DNA from: Planctomycetaceae bacterium
GTDB taxonomy: Bacteria > Planctomycetota > Planctomycetia > Planctomycetales > Planctomycetaceae
NCBI GenBank assembly: GCA_027000105.1
Contig: JALTOP010000421.1
Coordinates: 1 to 11,560 of the forward strand
Direction: 5' to 3'
DNA: 11,560 nt
Position numbers and translations under genes: made by a program. Of the stretch, positions 1 through 7,245 are shown one piece after another (within the stretch, counting starts at the first letter, position 1; each line of letters begins with the position of its first letter). A model generated the notes under the pieces. The model did no database searches. It was given only the letters and a program-made list of their open reading frames with translations, and was not told where the DNA came from.

Positions 1-2466
1 ATGCAGGGACTCGAGGCCACTGGCGAAGAGCCGAGCATCGATCATAAAGAGCTGATCAATAAGCTGGAACAGGTAGCTGAAGGGAAGGACGCGAGTCAAT
101 TTATCGGAAAGAGTGCCGGGCAGGAAACGAAAGCGACTGCCTCAGCCGGTGGTCAGGCCGAGTCGCAAGTGGCTGTGGCGACAGGAATTGATACGTCTTC
201 ATTGATGACCGAATCCGGCGAAGTCGATTTTGACGAACTTGACAAAGCGATCAATGAAGCGGCTGCCCGTCATCGTGAGAAACTGGCCGAGCAGAAAAAA
301 GAAGAGAAACAGGAAGCAGCTTCATCCAATTCTGCAACAGGTACCGGCGGGAAGCAGACGGAAAGTGCACCAGCCAAAAAAGCGGCCCCTGTCGAAGCTG
401 ACGCTCATCCCAGCAAGAAAAAGACAGCCGCAGATTTATCCATCCGCGTGAATGTGAACGTGCTCGATAGTCTGATGAATCTGGTTGGCGAACTCGTTCT
501 TGCCAGAAATCAGTTGATCCAACTTTCCCGTGACGACGAAGAATCACGCTATTCCGCTCCCATTTCCCATTTGAATCGCGTCACTTCCGATCTGCAGGAA
601 GGCGTGATGAAAACACGTATGCAGCCGATCGGAAATGCCTGGAGTAAACTCCCGCGACTCGTCCGCGATTTGGCCCGCATTACGGAAAAGCAAATTGAAC
701 TGGAAATGGACGGAGCCGATACCGAACTGGATCGCACTGTTCTGGACGCCATCAAGGATCCGCTGACACACATGGTGCGCAATTCTGCCGATCACGGTAT
801 CGAAACAACCGCGGAGCGGATTGCCGCGGGAAAACCGGAAAAAGGCACGATTCACCTGAATGCCTACCATGAAGGTGGCCACGTTATCATCTGCATCGAA
901 GATGATGGAGCCGGCATCAATGCGGAACGCGTCCTGAATAAGGCGATCGCAAACGGTTTGGTCAGTGAGGCCGATGCGGCCAATTTGAGCGATTACGACA
1001 TCCATCAATTTATCTTCCATCCCGGGCTTTCCACGGCGGAGAAAGTCAGTTCTGTTTCCGGGCGCGGTGTCGGAATGGACGTTGTCCGAACTGAAATTGA
1101 ACGAATCGGCGGCACCGTCGACCTGCTTTCCAAGGAAGGGCAGGGAACAACGGTGCGCATTAAAATTCCACTGACGCTCGCCATTGTTTCTGCGCTTGTT
1201 GTCCAGGCGGGCGACCAATCATTCGCCATTCCCCAATTGGGAGTTGTCGAACTGGTTCGGCTGGCGGCGGATCAGGCCTCTCGCATTGAACGCATTCACG
1301 ACAAACAGGTTTTCCGTCTTCGCGATCGCCTGCTTCCTTTGGTGAAGTTGACCGAAGTGCTGCAGATAGAATCCTCCAACGATGAAAATTCCGATATCAA
1401 CATCGTTGTCGTGCAGGTTGGCGAGGAACAGTTCGGCCTGGTTGTTGACGAAGTGTTCGATACCGAAGAAATTGTCGTAAAACCGGTTGGCCTGTTGCTG
1501 AAGGATCTTGCGATCTATCAGGGAACGACCATTCTCGGCGACGGTCGTGTGATCATGATTCTCGATGTAACCGGCATTGCTTCGGACTTCAGTGCCCTGA
1601 ATTCCTCTAATGGAAATCGGGATCTTCATGCAGATGACGAAAAGAATGCGTTGCGTGAGAACACGAGTTTGCTTGTGTTCGATGCCGGGAACGAGACGAC
1701 AATGGCCGTCCCACTCGCATTGGTTTCGCGTTTGGAAGAATTTCCACGGGATAAAATTGAGGAAAGCAGTAACGGGCCGATCATCCAATATCGCGATTCC
1801 CTGCTGCCTCTGCAATCGATTTCCGGCAATTTCGACAGCTCACTGACAACGCCGCAACCGGTCATCGTCTTTTCGGACGGGCAGAAATCGATGGGGCTGA
1901 TGGTCGACGGTATTAACGATGTTGTCGATGAGCATCTTTCCATACAGGTTCAATCCAACAGGCCGGGCGTCCTTGGTACAGCCGTGATCAACGGCAAGGC
2001 AACTGAGGTCATCGACACGCAATACTACGTGGAACGAACCGATCCCGAATGGTTCCAGAACAGGGTCACTTCCCACTTGCGTGTTCTCATTGTCAACAGT
2101 TCGAACTTTTTCCGACAGATGCTCATCACATCGTTACGGGCAGAGAAGTTCCAGACGCAGGATGCCGCATCGGCATCTGATGCCCTGAATCTGCTTGAAA
2201 ACGATCATAATTTCGATGCCATCATCATCGACTACGATAACAGCGACGACGACCCGGAAGATCTGACACAGTGGATTCACAGCCAGAAACAGACCAGTGC
2301 AATCCCGGTGATCGGGCTTTGCTCGCGGATTACACCACCCATCCAGCAACGAGCAGATGAAGCCGGTTGTAGCACATTACTTGAGAAACTGAATATTTCT
2401 GTTCTATCGAGTGAGATACAGAATTTGTGCAACCAAAGAGAATGGAATCAGGGAGTCTCCGCATGA
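1..2466 (+). CDS. cheA: Chemotaxis histidine kinase CheA, 5'-truncated by window edge
   Basis: This is the core kinase of a chemosensory array: it autophosphorylates in response to receptors coupled through CheW and passes phosphate to response regulators. The visible 821 residues begin in what looks like the linker after the HPt (P1) domain, so the phospho-accepting His and the true start lie outside the window. Residues 60-145 are a charged, Ala/Lys/Glu-rich linker with no recognisable P2 domain. The P3 dimerisation helices lie at about 146-235. The ATPase domain at about 250-385 has its N box (HMVRNSADHG, N261), G1 (DDGAGI, D302) and G2 (GRGVGM, 354-359) intact. A CheW-like P5 domain follows at about 389-530, a second more divergent CheW-like domain at about 552-680, and a receiver-like domain at 692-810. 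The receiver keeps D744 and K796, but the acidic pair is replaced by N699/S700 and the Thr by C774. The stop overlaps the cheW start (ATGA). The kinase call is firm; receiver function is doubtful. Confidence 0.95.
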   Translation: MQGLEATGEEPSIDHKELINKLEQVAEGKDASQFIGKSAGQETKATASAGGQAESQVAVATGIDTSSLMTESGEVDFDELDKAINEAAARHREKLAEQKKEEKQEAASSNSATGTGGKQTESAPAKKAAPVEADAHPSKKKTAADLSIRVNVNVLDSLMNLVGELVLARNQLIQLSRDDEESRYSAPISHLNRVTSDLQEGVMKTRMQPIGNAWSKLPRLVRDLARITEKQIELEMDGADTELDRTVLDAIKDPLTHMVRNSADHGIETTAERIAAGKPEKGTIHLNAYHEGGHVIICIEDDGAGINAERVLNKAIANGLVSEADAANLSDYDIHQFIFHPGLSTAEKVSSVSGRGVGMDVVRTEIERIGGTVDLLSKEGQGTTVRIKIPLTLAIVSALVVQAGDQSFAIPQLGVVELVRLAADQASRIERIHDKQVFRLRDRLLPLVKLTEVLQIESSNDENSDINIVVVQVGEEQFGLVVDEVFDTEEIVVKPVGLLLKDLAIYQGTTILGDGRVIMILDVTGIASDFSALNSSNGNRDLHADDEKNALRENTSLLVFDAGNETTMAVPLALVSRLEEFPRDKIEESSNGPIIQYRDSLLPLQSISGNFDSSLTTPQPVIVFSDGQKSMGLMVDGINDVVDEHLSIQVQSNRPGVLGTAVINGKATEVIDTQYYVERTDPEWFQNRVTSHLRVLIVNSSNFFRQMLITSLRAEKFQTQDAASASDALNLLENDHNFDAIIIDYDNSDDDPEDLTQWIHSQKQTSAIPVIGLCSRITPPIQQRADEAGCSTLLEKLNISVLSSEIQNLCNQREWNQGVSA

Positions 2467-2909
2467 TAGCAAGCAGCCAGGAAACAGAACAATACGTCTC
2501 TTTTTGGGTCGATGGACAACTGCTGGGCGTACCTGTCGGTGTCGTGCAGGAAGTTCTCAACACGCAGGATATTTCGCGTACACCCCGTTCGAAACCTGAA
2601 ATCGCGGGGTTGCTGAATCTGCGAGGTCAGATCGTTACCGCGGTCGATTTGCGCATGAGTCTTGGTTTGCCTCCACTGGATGATGAAAAGTCGAGCATGA
2701 ATGTTGTCCTGCGGTTTCGGGGTGAATCGTTCAGTTTGTTGGTCGACGAAGTTGGCGACGTTTTCGACGTTCCCAAAGAAGATGTTTTACCTGTACCACG
2801 TACATTGGATGCCCATTGGTTGAAAGTAACCACGGGGGTCGTTCGTCAGGAGGATCGCCTGTTTATCATTCTTGATGTGGCGAGTGTCATCGGGGTTCCC
2901 GCCTCATGA
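2463..2909 (+). CDS. cheW: Chemotaxis coupling protein CheW
   Basis: This is a single-domain CheW scaffold of 148 residues, close to the usual CheW length, which links chemoreceptors to CheA in the cytoplasmic array. The hallmark segment IAGLLNLRGQIVTAVDLR is present (about residues 47-64), as is the later LVDEVGDV segment of the second beta-barrel lobe. I chose the ATG at 2463 over the in-frame ATG at 2427. It has a GGGAG Shine-Dalgarno at 2451-2455 with a 7-nt gap, it overlaps the cheA stop as ATGA, and the protein then starts just before the first CheW strand (QYVSFWVDG). The overlap implies translational coupling with cheA. The next gene, a chemoreceptor, starts 55 bp downstream, so kinase, coupler and receptor are probably made from one mRNA. 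No cheY, cheR or cheB is present in the window. Confidence 0.96.
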   Translation: MIASSQETEQYVSFWVDGQLLGVPVGVVQEVLNTQDISRTPRSKPEIAGLLNLRGQIVTAVDLRMSLGLPPLDDEKSSMNVVLRFRGESFSLLVDEVGDVFDVPKEDVLPVPRTLDAHWLKVTTGVVRQEDRLFIILDVASVIGVPAS

Positions 2910-2950
2910 TCCTGCCCTGCGATCCTGGCAATTGAATACCGTATCATTTC

Positions 2951-2957
2951 AAAGGGG
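2951..2957 (+). promoter_or_regulatory. Shine-Dalgarno deciding a GTG start for the chemoreceptor
   Basis: AAAGGGG at 2951-2957 sits 7 nt before GTG at 2965. The open frame reaches further up to 2872, but that part overlaps the cheW coding end and encodes nothing globin-like. The globin A helix begins within a few residues of the GTG. Confidence 0.75.
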
Positions 2958-2964
2958 TTATTTC

Positions 2965-5232
2965 GTGTCATTGAATGTTCCATTACTTCGCTCTTCGTTC
3001 GAGCTCGTAGCGCCTCAGGCCGATTTATTGGCCAAGACGTTCTACGATACCATGTTCGAAAATTACCCCGATATGCAAACGCTGTTCGAAGGTGTGGAAC
3101 CGGAAGAACAGCGGCGAAAATTGATCCAGTCGTTAATGGTGATTGTCAAATCACTGGAACAGCCTGACAAGCTTACTTCTTTCCTGAAAGAACTGGGGGC
3201 TCGCCATCTGGACTATCAGGTTTCCAGTGTGCATTATCCCATTGTTCAGGAATCGATGCTGATCGCTCTGGAAGAAATCGCTGGAGATGCCTGGAACGAA
3301 GAACTGTATGACGCCTGGAAAGAGGCTCTGGAAGTCGTTTCCGACATCATGATTGAAGGAGCTTCCGAAGCGATCTCTTCGAATGATTCGCACGCAACTG
3401 GCCCACCGGTTCAACAAGCCGCAGATTTCGATGAGGAAATGATCGCTGAAAATACCGAGCTGCTTTACAGCGAGAAAATGAATCAGCAAGGACAGGATCA
3501 GCAAGGCGTTGCGGTCACCCAAACGGCTTCTGAATCGTCCATCACCGAAAACGACAGGAATCAATCACTTTATTCATCCGTATCCAATACGGACAATTTC
3601 GACCCTCAAACCCCGGCGAACTTAGACGCCACACAGGAGATAGAAGATATGGCTACCGACTCGGTTCAACCGGAAACAGCAGTTGAAACAAACGCAGGTT
3701 CGATCTACTTTTCGATGCTGGAAGATATTCCCATCAATGTCATGATGACCGATCTGGACCTGAAAATTACGTATCTCAATAAAGCCTCGGAAACTACACT
3801 TCGAACGTTAAGCGAGTATCTACCCGTCCCCGTCGATGAACTCGTCGGAACAAATATCGATATTTTCCACGAAAATCCCGCTCACCAACGGGCTCTGCTG
3901 GCAGACCCCAGTAATCTTCCACATAAAGCACAAATCAACGTGGGGCCAGAAACGCTTGATCTGCTAGTGACAGCCGTGCGAGACGAAAACGGTCAGTACG
4001 TCGGACCGATGGTCACCTGGTCGGTTGTGACTGATAAACTTCGCATAGAAAACGAAGTGGCTCGCATGCAGAATATGATGGACAACATTCCGATTAACGT
4101 GATGATGGCCAATCGCGATCTGGAATTGGTCTACATGAACCCGGCTTCAACCAGAACCCTTAAGTCGATCCAGCATCTTCTGCCGACTCCTGTTGAGGAA
4201 ATGATTGGTCAGAAGATTGATATCTTCCATAAGGATCCCGAAATGCAACGCAAGTTGCTGTCTGATCCCAACAATCTGCCTCACTCAACAAAAATCATGG
4301 TGGGTGATGAGCATTTAAGCCTGCTGGTTTCTGCCGTGATGGACAAAGATGGCAATTACGTTGGTCCGATGGCGACCTGGTCTGTCATTACCGAACAGGT
4401 TACCTTGGCAAATGACTTCGAACGGGATGTGAAGGGAGTGATCGAAGTCGTAACTTCTTCCGCCACTGAAATGCAGGCCAGCGCCCAAAGCATGACAGGC
4501 CTGGCAGATGAAACGTCGAAGCAGTCTCAGCTTGTTGCCGCTGCCAGTGAGGAAGCCACCAAGAATGTGCAAACCGTTGCCTCCTCTGCAGAAGAATTGA
4601 GTGCCTCAATCGCGGAGATTGCCCGCAATGTCCAGGATTGTTCGCAAATGACTGCCCAGGCCGTCCAGGAAGCGGACAGAACAAATGAAACCATCAAGGA
4701 ATTGAGCACTTCCAGTGAGGAAATTGGACAGGTCATCAAGGTGATTACTTCGATTGCCCAGCAGACCAACCTGCTCGCTCTCAATGCAACCATTGAAGCC
4801 GCACGAGCTGGAGAAGCTGGTAAAGGGTTCGCTGTTGTTGCCAACGAGGTGAAAGAGCTTGCCCGGCAAACAGCCAAGGCGACAGAAGAGATCAGCCAGA
4901 AAATCGGTGCGATTCAGTCGGCAACTGGTGGAGCTTCTTCCGCGATTGAATCGATCAGCGAAAGCATCAACCGCATCAATGAAATTTCAACAACCATCGC
5001 CAGTGCGGTTGAAGAACAGACGGCAGCCACAAACGAAATTTCCCGCAACGTGGCTGAAGCTGCTGCAGGTACCGCGGAAGTAACGCAAAATATCACCAAA
5101 GTCTCCGCTGCAGCTGACGAAAGCGGTCATGCTGCCAGTGACATTCTGACTGCCTCCGAAGGACTGGCGAAAGAGTCGGTTACCCTGAACGAAGTTGCTA
5201 CCAATTTCCTGGAAAGAATGCAGCAGATGTAA
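2965..5232 (+). CDS. Soluble haem-based chemoreceptor: globin - PAS - PAS - MCP signalling domain
   Basis: This 755-aa methyl-accepting chemotaxis protein has no transmembrane segment, signal peptide or evident HAMP domain, so it should be cytoplasmic. Residues 1-133 are a globin of flavohaemoglobin type, with B10 Tyr27 in TFYDTMF, CD1 Phe41, a likely E7 Gln49, proximal His81 in GARHLDYQV, and Tyr91 in the HYPIV segment. Residues 134-245 are a polar, probably disordered linker. Two PAS domains follow at about 246-365 and 366-485, in exact 120-residue register. Each carries IDIFH (H302, H422) and a TWSV strand (W352, W472), which resemble, from memory, the haem-ligand His and O2-stabilising Trp of Pseudomonas Aer2. 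The MCP domain spans about 485-755 with the conserved hairpin tip at about 599-633 (QQTNLLALNATIEAARAG). No C-terminal CheR-docking pentapeptide is seen. The gene follows cheW in the same operon and ends before a strong terminator. The likely role is O2, NO or redox taxis; the ligand is inference. Confidence 0.92.
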   Translation: MSLNVPLLRSSFELVAPQADLLAKTFYDTMFENYPDMQTLFEGVEPEEQRRKLIQSLMVIVKSLEQPDKLTSFLKELGARHLDYQVSSVHYPIVQESMLIALEEIAGDAWNEELYDAWKEALEVVSDIMIEGASEAISSNDSHATGPPVQQAADFDEEMIAENTELLYSEKMNQQGQDQQGVAVTQTASESSITENDRNQSLYSSVSNTDNFDPQTPANLDATQEIEDMATDSVQPETAVETNAGSIYFSMLEDIPINVMMTDLDLKITYLNKASETTLRTLSEYLPVPVDELVGTNIDIFHENPAHQRALLADPSNLPHKAQINVGPETLDLLVTAVRDENGQYVGPMVTWSVVTDKLRIENEVARMQNMMDNIPINVMMANRDLELVYMNPASTRTLKSIQHLLPTPVEEMIGQKIDIFHKDPEMQRKLLSDPNNLPHSTKIMVGDEHLSLLVSAVMDKDGNYVGPMATWSVITEQVTLANDFERDVKGVIEVVTSSATEMQASAQSMTGLADETSKQSQLVAAASEEATKNVQTVASSAEELSASIAEIARNVQDCSQMTAQAVQEADRTNETIKELSTSSEEIGQVIKVITSIAQQTNLLALNATIEAARAGEAGKGFAVVANEVKELARQTAKATEEISQKIGAIQSATGGASSAIESISESINRINEISTTIASAVEEQTAATNEISRNVAEAAAGTAEVTQNITKVSAAADESGHAASDILTASEGLAKESVTLNEVATNFLERMQQM
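3700..4419 (+). repeat. Tandem 360-nt internal duplication encoding the two PAS domains
   Basis: Two consecutive 120-codon units of the chemoreceptor align without gaps; every landmark is offset by exactly 120 residues (IPINVMM, IDIFH, NLPH, YVGPM, TWSV). By hand count about 59 of 104 aligned residues are identical. The protein-level duplication is clear, while the DNA copies have diverged substantially, so the event is not recent. Confidence 0.85.
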
Positions 5233-5263
5233 CTTCTGCCCTTTCTTGAAATCGTTATGCACG

Positions 5264-5299
5264 AAAGCGGACCGTTACAAAACGGTTCGCTTTTTATTT
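5264..5299 (+). terminator. Intrinsic terminator of the chemotaxis operon
   Basis: A 13-bp stem pairs 5264-5276 with 5281-5293 (one G-U wobble), with an ACAA loop at 5277-5280, and runs into TTTTTATTT. It lies 32 bp after the chemoreceptor stop and is oriented to end the cheA-cheW-receptor transcript. Confidence 0.9.
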
Positions 5300-5490
5300 G
5301 CTATCGGTAAGCGATTTCTTCTGTTATTCCGTAGCGGCGAGTTCGTTCGCTGTTTCAAGATGAAATGTGCATCGGCTCTACTGAAAATCAAGCCTTGTCC
5401 CGTCGGCACGTGAATAATAATAACAGGAGGGGAGTTGCAGCGTACCCAATGTGGGGGCAAAAGCAGGACGCGTCAACTGCTGCTTGCAGC
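5300..5490. other. Convergent spacer between the chemotaxis terminator and spoVG
   Basis: No gene is supported here. On the - strand, just after the spoVG stop, AAGCAG (5479-5484) can pair with CTGCTT (5460-5465) around a 13-nt loop that contains the palindrome GACGCGTC, followed by TT. This is at best a weak terminator for spoVG. A + strand AGGAGG at 5425-5430 has only a 19-codon TTG reading frame behind it. Confidence 0.4.
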
Positions 5491-6183
5491 TTAAATGATT
5501 CCGTCTCCAAAACTATCTTCGGTGCTGCTGGAGGTTTCCTGATGCTGCCTCTTTCCTGAATCCTGCCGGTCGTCCGACGAGTTCGCTTCATGTCCGGAAC
5601 GGGAATCGACACGAAGCAGCCTGCCATCTTCCGTTTCAAGGTTCATGGTTGTTCCGGCTGGTACAGATGCTGCATCAACGGACTGCTCCGGGTGGGTGTC
5701 CGATGTCCCCTTTTTGTTTTCAGCGGTCTGGCTGAACGATTCGGATTCATTGAGCCTGGCGAACCGCTCTTCTTCGTAGTCATCGTAGCTGCAGACATAA
5801 TCGTCCCGCTGCGCACGAATGAGTTCTTCTTCAAACGCTGCAATGACGCGTTTCTGGATCATTTCCCGGCAACTTGAATTGATCGGATGCGCGATATCGG
5901 CGTACAGCTTCGATCGTCCCGTTTCGTCCTTATGGGCGCGTTCCGGGTGTAGTTTGACACCGCATTGATTGCAATAGCTGGCCCGAATCTGATTCTTTGC
6001 GTGACACTTTGGGCAGCGATCCGAGAGCTTCCGACTTGGCATCGCGACAAATGCCCCCTTGGCCCCTTGAATGATTTTCAGATCGCGAATCACAAAACAG
6101 TCATCCAATGTGATCGAGCAAAAGGCGCAAAGACGGTCGCCGGGATCTTCCATTAACTTGATGCGAACTTCTGTAATCTCCAT
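5491..6183 (-). CDS. spoVG: SpoVG-family protein with an inserted zinc ribbon and long acidic tail
   Basis: This is a 230-residue homologue of SpoVG, a small nucleic-acid-binding regulator that is about 97 residues long in Bacillus. The N-terminal half matches the SpoVG fold (MEITEVRIKL, a SITLDDCFVIRDLKII strand pair, GAFVAMPS at 43-50), and the family signature DIAHPINSS sits at 96-104. Between MPSRK and that signature, where Bacillus SpoVG has only a short loop, there is a zinc-ribbon-like module with C57-x2-C60 and C71-x2-C74. Residues from about 131 to 230 form a hydrophilic Ser/Asp/Glu-rich tail without predicted fold. The start is the ATG at 6183, with AAGGA at 6192-6196 eight nt upstream. 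It lies 23 bp downstream of ispE on the same strand, so the two are probably co-transcribed. The family call is secure. Its role in this organism is unknown; RNA or DNA binding is inferred from the family and the zinc ribbon. Confidence 0.9.
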   Translation of the reverse strand: MEITEVRIKLMEDPGDRLCAFCSITLDDCFVIRDLKIIQGAKGAFVAMPSRKLSDRCPKCHAKNQIRASYCNQCGVKLHPERAHKDETGRSKLYADIAHPINSSCREMIQKRVIAAFEEELIRAQRDDYVCSYDDYEEERFARLNESESFSQTAENKKGTSDTHPEQSVDAASVPAGTTMNLETEDGRLLRVDSRSGHEANSSDDRQDSGKRQHQETSSSTEDSFGDGII

Positions 6184-6206
6184 GACCGATTTCCTTCTCG
6201 TAGATG

Positions 6207-7103
6207 CTAGACTCGGCTTTGGGCCACATAGACTCTTGCGAAATCCATACTCTGCAATTTCTTAGCCAAACAGAATGCCTGCCTGCGGGAACGACACAGC
6301 CCGAAGCAGGCGGTTCCACTCCCGCTCATCATTGTCCTTAAAAACGGCTGCTGTTCGAGACGCTCCAGGGTCTGTTCCACATCCTGATTCAGCTCTCGGG
6401 CTGGCTCCTCCAGCGAATTGTAAAACAACCCGGATTCTACATCCGACAGGTTTGGCTTGTGCAGACTTTTTGCGACATCTTTTGCAGAATGTGAAAACGT
6501 AGAAGATGCGCAGTTTGCGTAGACTTCTGCCGTTGAGAGCCCCGAATATGGTTTTACAACGACAAAATGCAGCTTTCGCGATTTCTCGGCTTCAACCCGT
6601 TCTCCTTTGCCGCTGCAACTGGCCAAGGGCGATTCCGTGACGAAAAAAGGAATATCACTTCCCAATTGGGCCGCCAGTTGGCAACGCTCTGCCAGTGTCA
6701 GATTGAGGTTCCACAGACGGTTCAGGGCGTTGATTGTCGAGGCCGCATCGCTGGAACCTCCTCCCAATCCGGCTTGCGAGGGAATCCGCTTGATCAGCGT
6801 AATATCGAGACCCCCGTTCTGTCCGCTTTTTTCCTGAAGCAGTTTCACCGCCTGCATGACGAGATTGTTTTCGTCGCTGGGGACCGCTTCGTGACTCCCT
6901 GCGCCGGGTTCTGTCAGCAGAACTTTTAGTGATACCCGTGAATCTTCCCGTTGTCGGAACGAAAGCGTATCGTAAAGATCGATTGCCTGCATCACAGTTT
7001 CGATCTCGTGATAGCCATCTGCACGCTTTCCTGCAACTTTGAGAAAGAGGTTTAACTTTGCAGGAGCGTACGCAACCAGAGTGTCAGCTTCAAAGCGGTA
7101 CAT
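6207..7103 (-). CDS. ispE: 4-diphosphocytidyl-2-C-methyl-D-erythritol kinase IspE
   Basis: IspE is the GHMP-family kinase that phosphorylates the 2-hydroxyl of CDP-methylerythritol with ATP in the methylerythritol phosphate route to isoprenoids; it is cytoplasmic. At 298 residues it has the normal family length. The substrate-site motif YAPAKLNLF (K16), the glycine-rich ATP loop AGLGGGSSDAAS (111-122), the catalytic Asp in GSDIPFF (D150) and the third GHMP motif SGSGTACFG (260-268) are all present, so the enzyme should be active. The ATG at 7103 is supported because an in-frame TGA lies three codons upstream and the first beta strand begins about ten residues in. Its own Shine-Dalgarno is poor (only GGGG, well upstream). 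However, a 15-codon ORF with a good ribosome site ends 6 nt before it, which suggests translational coupling. It is followed by spoVG. Confidence 0.96.
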   Translation of the reverse strand: MYRFEADTLVAYAPAKLNLFLKVAGKRADGYHEIETVMQAIDLYDTLSFRQREDSRVSLKVLLTEPGAGSHEAVPSDENNLVMQAVKLLQEKSGQNGGLDITLIKRIPSQAGLGGGSSDAASTINALNRLWNLNLTLAERCQLAAQLGSDIPFFVTESPLASCSGKGERVEAEKSRKLHFVVVKPYSGLSTAEVYANCASSTFSHSAKDVAKSLHKPNLSDVESGLFYNSLEEPARELNQDVEQTLERLEQQPFLRTMMSGSGTACFGLCRSRRQAFCLAKKLQSMDFARVYVAQSRV

Positions 7104-7109
7104 CAGAAA

Positions 7110-7157
7110 TCAGACAATCCCCGCCCAACCATCCCCGAAACAGACCGCGAAGGACAT
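7110..7157 (-). CDS. Possible 15-residue leader ORF upstream of ispE
   Basis: ATG at 7157 is preceded by GGAGAG (7164-7169) with a 6-nt gap, a better initiation signal than that of ispE itself. The frame reads MSFAVCFGDGWAGIV and ends in TGA at 7112-7110, 6 nt before the ispE ATG and in the same frame. It could couple ribosomes onto ispE or act as a leader peptide. There is no run of one regulatory amino acid, so classical attenuation is not evident. It might also be chance. Confidence 0.4.
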   Translation of the reverse strand: MSFAVCFGDGWAGIV

Positions 7158-7212
7158 AACAGTCTCTCCGTAGCAGTAGATGGCTGGATACGGACTACTA
7201 ACGATTGAGTTG

Positions 7213-7245
7213 CAGGAATACTTTTTCGAAAGATATTCCTGTTTT
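7213..7245. promoter_or_regulatory. UUCG-capped hairpin upstream of ispE
   Basis: CAGGAATA (7213-7220) pairs with TATTCCTG (7234-7241), and CTTT (7221-7224) pairs with AAAG (7229-7232). The loop is TTCG and A7233 is bulged. Read on the + strand it runs into TTTT and looks like a terminator, but no + strand gene precedes it. Read on the - strand it lies inside the presumed ispE leader, or 2 bp after the stop of a doubtful small ORF (7244-7417), and lacks a T run. It is either a leader structure or a terminator of an unrecognised transcript. Confidence 0.55.

Noticed and set aside
544..1815. Long - strand frames inside cheA
   Set aside because: They are antisense shadows of a clearly coding kinase core.
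2427..2462. Earlier in-frame start for cheW
   Set aside because: The 12 extra codons lie inside the cheA end, and ATG 2463 has GGGAG at 7 nt and the classic ATGA overlap.
2872..2964. Upstream extension of the chemoreceptor frame into cheW
   Set aside because: It overlaps cheW coding sequence by 38 nt and lacks a Shine-Dalgarno, whereas GTG 2965 has AAAGGGG at ideal spacing and starts the globin fold.
5425..5559. Strong AGGAGG at 5425-5430 suggesting a small + strand gene
   Set aside because: The nearest TTG frame is only 19 codons, and the ATG frame at 5450 runs antisense into spoVG and is better explained as a shadow.
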